This document shows, in pieces, positions 5,836 to 8,286 of a stretch of 8,286 nucleotides of DNA (position 1 is its first letter; every line of letters begins with the position of its first letter). Source of the DNA: Desulfobacteraceae bacterium (GTDB taxonomy: Bacteria > Desulfobacterota > Desulfobacteria > Desulfobacterales > UBA11574); contig PKTV01000563.1 in the NCBI GenBank assembly GCA_002868985.1, positions 1 to 8,286 on the forward strand, read 5' to 3'. The notes under the pieces are model-generated. The model was not told the DNA's origin. It saw nothing but the letters and a program-made list of their open reading frames with translations, and did no database searches. The position numbers and the translations under genes were made by a program.

Positions 5836-6980
5836 CATCCGATATACCTGGAAATAACGATTCTCTGAACCTCGGAAGTTCCTTCTCCGATGTCGAGAAG
5901 TTTCTGGTCTCGATAAAATCTTTCCACGTTGTATTCCTTCATCAAGCCATATCCGCCATGGATCTGAACAGCATGGTTCGCTACTCGACCCATAAGTTCA
6001 GAACAGTAAAGTTTCGCCATGGCGGCTTCCTTTTCAAAAGGCCTTTGGTTATCTCTCAGCCAGCAGGCCTTATATAAGAGATTGCGAGCGCATTCAATTT
6101 CAAGGGCGCAGTCTGCCAGTTTAAAGGCCACGGCCTGGAACTTACAAATGGGTTGTCCGAACTGAACCCTGTTTTTGGCATATTTGAGTGCGGCGTCGTA
6201 AGCCCCTTGTGAACCCCCGAGGCCCATAGCAGCAATGGAAAGCCTTCCGCCGTCGAGAGTTGCAAGCATTTGGTGAAAACCGTCTCCCGGCAGACCTAAA
6301 ATATTATTTTCAGAGATTCTGACATCATCAAAATAAAGCTCAGCGGTGTCTGAAGCCCGCCACATCATCTTTTTATGCATGGTCACAGCTTTAAAGCCCG
6401 GCGTCCCGTGTTCAACCAAAAAGCAGGTATATTCAGGTTTTCCGCTGGGTCGGGTGCCGGTGATTGCCTGAACCGTTACACCCAGACTCAACTCGCAAGC
6501 TGCATTGGTAATGAAAATTTTTGATCCGTTAAGGACCCATTCGTTACCATCTTTTACGGCAGTTGTTTTGCTGCCGCCGGCATCAGAGCCGGCGGTAGGT
6601 TCCGTGAGGCCAAAACCCCACAATCCTTCACCGGAGCAGAGTTTTGGAAGATACTTTTTCTTTTGTTCCTTTGTACCAAAATAGTATATGGGGCCGATTC
6701 CAAGGGAATTCCCGGCGGCAACGGTGGCTGCCTGAGATCCATCCACTCTTGCAATCTCTTCGACGGCAATGATGTAGGACAGATAGTCCATGTCCTGGCC
6801 ATCATATTTTTCTGAGACGAACATGCCGAAAAGACCGATTTCACCCATTTTTCGTGTGACTTCAGCAGAAAACTCTTCTTTTTCATCGAGTTCCGAAGCC
6901 ACCGGTGCAATTTCACTTTGTGCAAATTTCCGAACTTCTTTGCGGATCATCTCCTGTTCTTTGGTTAGATCGAAATCCAA
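5832..6980 (-). CDS. Acyl-CoA dehydrogenase (FAD-dependent, short/branched-chain type)
   Basis: This 382-residue flavoenzyme has the usual family length. It introduces an alpha-beta double bond into an acyl-CoA and passes electrons to electron-transfer flavoprotein; no ETF gene is in the window. Family landmarks are FGLTEPTAGSD (123-133), FITN (156-159), WRASDTAELYFDDVRI (207-222), RVQFGQPI (271-278), IHGGYG (340-345) and the C-terminal EGTSEVQR (366-373). Glu366 is at the general catalytic-base position, as in butyryl-CoA dehydrogenase. The alternative isovaleryl-type position (LDLER in that enzyme) reads LDGGR (242-246), without Glu. The start is TTG 6980, with AGGAG seven bases upstream. 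The frame stays open to 7259 only as an overlap with the upstream gene. It lies 79 bp after the upstream crotonase-fold gene. Confidence 0.92.
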   Translation of the reverse strand: MDFDLTKEQEMIRKEVRKFAQSEIAPVASELDEKEEFSAEVTRKMGEIGLFGMFVSEKYDGQDMDYLSYIIAVEEIARVDGSQAATVAAGNSLGIGPIYYFGTKEQKKKYLPKLCSGEGLWGFGLTEPTAGSDAGGSKTTAVKDGNEWVLNGSKIFITNAACELSLGVTVQAITGTRPSGKPEYTCFLVEHGTPGFKAVTMHKKMMWRASDTAELYFDDVRISENNILGLPGDGFHQMLATLDGGRLSIAAMGLGGSQGAYDAALKYAKNRVQFGQPICKFQAVAFKLADCALEIECARNLLYKACWLRDNQRPFEKEAAMAKLYCSELMGRVANHAVQIHGGYGLMKEYNVERFYRDQKLLDIGEGTSEVQRIVISRYIGC

Positions 6981-7003
6981 TGCCGTTCTCCTAATTTGAT
7001 GTC

Positions 7004-7049
7004 CTGTTTTCGAAACAGTTTCTAATGACAAACCCGTTAAAGGCTGTTT
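7004..7049 (-). other. Mutually exclusive hairpins in the leader of the dehydrogenase gene
   Basis: AAACAG (7013-7018) can pair with CTGTTT at 7004-7009 (3-nt loop) or with a second CTGTTT at 7044-7049 (25-nt loop). Both lie in the 79-bp gap before the TTG-started dehydrogenase gene. Alternative pairing of one segment with two partners resembles a small attenuation or translation switch, but the stems are only 6 bp and could be chance. Confidence 0.25.
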
Positions 7050-7059
7050 GAAGGAGACG

Positions 7060-7836
7060 TTAGCAACCCTTCCATACAGGTTCCCGTTTTTCCATAAAAG
7101 CGTTAATTCCTTCGATGGCGTCCTCTGTACCGCAAAGGGAAGCAAACAATTCATCCATATAGTCAACAGCCTGATGATACGGAATTTCCGACATAGCGTA
7201 GACGCCGGTTTTTCCAATTTGTATCGCCAAGGGGCTTTTTTTAGCAATTTTTGCAGCAAACTTCATGGTTTCGGCTTCAAGATCGTCCGGAGGTACCACT
7301 TTGTTTATCAAACCGAGTTGTTGGGCTTCAGGAGCCGAAATAATATCTCCGGTGAGGATCATTTCAAGTGCTTTCTTTCGACCGACATGGCGTGCGAGGG
7401 GTACGGCTGGGCCTAAACAGATTAATCCCACATTAATAGCAGTGGTTCCGAACCTGGCATTTTCGGCGGCCACTGCCAGATCGCAGGCAAACACAAGACC
7501 GGCGCCATTGGCCACGGCGGCGCCTTTGACAGAGGCGATCACCGGCTTTTTCATCCGGGGCAGGGTGTGATAAAATTCATCCATTAAACTCAGAAACTCT
7601 CGGAGTTCTCTGGGATTTTTTCCCTGGAATTCCGGGAGGGAGATGCCGGTCGAAAAATGTTTGCCTGCTGCACGGATCACCAGGACGCGGACGTCGTCAT
7701 CCTGATCCATATCCAAAAGAGTATCATTCAATGCTCTGGCAAAGGGAATGTTAAAGGTATTCATCGCTTCCGGCCGGTTTAGTGTAATTATGCCGATCAT
7801 GTCTTGCTTTTCGGTCAATACGAGATCTTTTCCCAT
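7060..7836 (-). CDS. ECHDC3-like crotonase-fold protein lacking hydratase glutamates
   Basis: This 258-residue crotonase-superfamily protein has a CoA-binding N-terminal half (ITLNRPEAMNTF at 17-28, HFSTGISLPEF at 60-70) and KGAAVANGAGLVFACD at 104-119. Where hydratases have Glu in GGGxEL and in the following PE/TE segment, this protein has Gly113 and, by alignment, Ala133. The stretch INVGLICLGPAVPLARHVG, then ALEMILTG, resembles human ECHDC3 as I recall it, another member without the standard pair. A plain enoyl-CoA hydratase is therefore unlikely; thioesterase, isomerase, decarboxylase-type or accessory roles remain open. The start is ATG 7836 with a strong AAGGAGGG (7843-7850) six bases upstream. 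It is the first gene of the operon. Confidence 0.85.
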   Translation of the reverse strand: MGKDLVLTEKQDMIGIITLNRPEAMNTFNIPFARALNDTLLDMDQDDDVRVLVIRAAGKHFSTGISLPEFQGKNPRELREFLSLMDEFYHTLPRMKKPVIASVKGAAVANGAGLVFACDLAVAAENARFGTTAINVGLICLGPAVPLARHVGRKKALEMILTGDIISAPEAQQLGLINKVVPPDDLEAETMKFAAKIAKKSPLAIQIGKTGVYAMSEIPYHQAVDYMDELFASLCGTEDAIEGINAFMEKREPVWKGC

Positions 7837-7912
7837 GATGTACCCTCCTTTTAATAAAGCCTTATATAAGTTTTTATATCTAAACTGAGCGTTTTAAATA
7901 GTGACAGGGATA

Positions 7913-7926
7913 TTAAATTAATTTAA
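7913..7926. promoter_or_regulatory. Candidate operator: 14-bp perfect palindrome
   Basis: TTAAATTAATTTAA is a perfect palindrome 77 bp upstream of the first gene of the operon and overlaps the candidate -10 (7920-7925). Its position suits a repressor site, perhaps for the HTH-cupin regulator, but it is purely A/T and the surroundings are AT-rich, so chance is a real alternative. Confidence 0.2.
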
Positions 7927-7948
7927 GGCAAAACATTTCATTAATCAA
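7920..7948 (-). promoter_or_regulatory. Weak sigma70 promoter candidate for the acyl-CoA operon
   Basis: On the minus strand TTGATT (7948-7943) is followed 17 bp later by TAAATT (7925-7920), each matching consensus at four of six positions. It points toward the operon and would leave a leader of roughly 75-80 nt. It is the best-spaced pair I found there, in AT-rich DNA where such matches are common. Confidence 0.22.
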
Positions 7949-8017
7949 GGATCATTCATTCTATCGATCAACGAAGGCTTTATCGTCTTATCAAAAAAAA
8001 TTCCTTAATAGTTTGGT

Positions 8018-8045
8018 CCTTTGAAATAAATCGAATTCAAAGGAG
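8018..8045 (+). promoter_or_regulatory. Hairpin that could mask a Shine-Dalgarno
   Basis: CCTTTGAA (8018-8025) pairs perfectly with TTCAAAGG (8036-8043) across a 10-nt loop. The right strand covers most of the AAAGGAG (8039-8045) that precedes the small ORF starting at 8054, so the structure could control its translation. The pairing is seen directly; the function is inferred. Confidence 0.35.
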
Positions 8046-8243
8046 CTTCAGGTATGATTAAATTTTTGGCTGGAAGCTGTCTGAGTGGATTAGGGATCGT
8101 TTTGAAAGAACCATCGATAATTTAATGTTATGGATGGACCCTCCTGTTAAAGCAGAGACCTTTATAAATAGCCCGGGAAGGTTCTTTCATTACTAGCCCT
8201 TATTCACGAGTTCTTTCAGCAAAAATTTAATCATATCTGAAGC
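8045..8243. repeat. 199-bp inverted-repeat element with 24-bp arms
   Basis: The arms (8045-8068 and 8220-8243) match at 23 of 24 positions in inverted orientation; the inner 16 bp are identical. A second exact pair follows inside: TGAAAGAACC (8103-8112) and GGTTCTTTCA (8180-8189). GTTCTTTCA is also directly repeated at 8210-8218. Read outward-in, each arm contains ATG ATT AAA TTT TTG, so each strand starts a short ORF (23 codons on plus, 13 on minus). This looks like a MITE-like element or an inverted duplication of a gene start; no transposase is visible. Confidence 0.55.
8054..8125 (+). CDS. Candidate 23-aa peptide ORF (leader peptide or gene remnant)
   Basis: ATG 8054 follows AAAGGAG (8039-8045) at eight bases, as good a site as those of the real genes nearby. 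The peptide begins MIKFLAGSCLSGLG and ends at TAA 8123-8125. It lies inside the inverted-repeat element and its Shine-Dalgarno is inside a potential hairpin. It could be a leader peptide, a toxin-like or regulatory microprotein, or the stub of a gene whose remainder was lost. No family is recognised, and no gene follows it before the edge of the window. Confidence 0.3.
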   Translation: MIKFLAGSCLSGLGIVLKEPSII

Positions 8244-8286
8244 GGTAATGTGTTCAAAAAACTAAAATGTAACAATTCCCCAAATA

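Larger units (their letters stand above)
7837..8286. other. 450-bp region upstream of the operon
   Basis: No confident gene is seen. The left part (7837-8017) is the AT-rich operon leader, with two perfect palindromes (7861-7870, CTTATATAAG; 7913-7926) and a weak promoter candidate. The right part (8018-8243) holds a hairpin covering a Shine-Dalgarno, a 23-codon ORF and a long inverted repeat. The last 43 bp show nothing recognisable. Confidence 0.5.

Noticed and set aside
5832..6980. Calling this gene isovaleryl-CoA dehydrogenase (liuA)
   Set aside because: The catalytic-residue pattern fits general short/branched-chain acyl-CoA dehydrogenases and not the isovaleryl type.
6981..7259. N-terminal extension of the acyl-CoA dehydrogenase to 475 residues
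   Set aside because: Most of it overlaps the upstream crotonase-fold gene and does not resemble the family; TTG 6980 with AGGAG gives a standard 382-residue enzyme.
8130..8180. Minus-strand gene start behind an AGGAGGG at about 8140
   Set aside because: No ATG, GTG or TTG lies at a suitable distance and the frames close quickly.
1..8286. CRISPR array, tRNA/rRNA, integrase, toxin-antitoxin or defence genes
   Set aside because: No regularly spaced repeats, RNA-gene folds or corresponding protein motifs were found on either strand.

Overview
This is a bacterial chromosomal window, most likely from an anaerobic Desulfobacterota lineage (a Desulfobacterales-type sulfate reducer or relative). That placement is inferred from the protein types and gene set, not from a marker gene. 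Every well-supported gene is on the minus strand, so transcription runs from right to left. No rRNA, tRNA, CRISPR array, transposase or phage gene was seen.

The core is a five-gene acyl-CoA operon (7836 down to 2344). In transcription order it encodes an ECHDC3-like crotonase-fold protein without the usual catalytic glutamates, an acyl-CoA dehydrogenase (TTG start), a 3-methylglutaconyl-CoA hydratase-like protein, the beta-type carboxyltransferase subunit of a biotin-dependent acyl-CoA carboxylase, and an HMG-CoA lyase-like DRE-TIM metallolyase. The last three genes are 10-12 bp apart with strong Shine-Dalgarno (SD) sequences. The set resembles the leucine/isovalerate (liu/MCC) route: acyl-CoA oxidation, carboxylation, hydration, then cleavage to acetyl-CoA and acetoacetate. 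Three points argue against copying that label across. The dehydrogenase has its catalytic Glu at the general position, not the isovaleryl-CoA dehydrogenase position. The lyase lacks the catalytic Cys and one metal-ligand Asn. The carboxyltransferase departs from the family in its C-terminal half and has no biotin carboxylase/carrier partner in the window. The real substrate may be another branched or dicarboxylic acyl-CoA.

Downstream are an XRE-type HTH-cupin regulator (2149-1511), a plausible regulator of the operon, and a cysteine-rich DUF6125/ATC-hydrolase-like protein (1267-521, TTG start). Each junction is filled by a different inverted-repeat element: 2180-2304 between the lyase and regulator genes, and 1292-1512 between the regulator and DUF6125-like genes. 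The second element supplies the first two bases of the regulator's stop codon.

The left end (1-520) holds the start of a Lys/Ala/Pro-rich, histone H1-like gene (minus strand), overlapping divergent promoter-like motifs, and two mutually antisense candidate small membrane-protein ORFs, of which at most one is likely real. The right end (7837-8286) holds the operon leader, then a 199-bp inverted-repeat segment whose left arm carries a well-placed SD and a 23-codon ORF, with the SD inside a potential hairpin.
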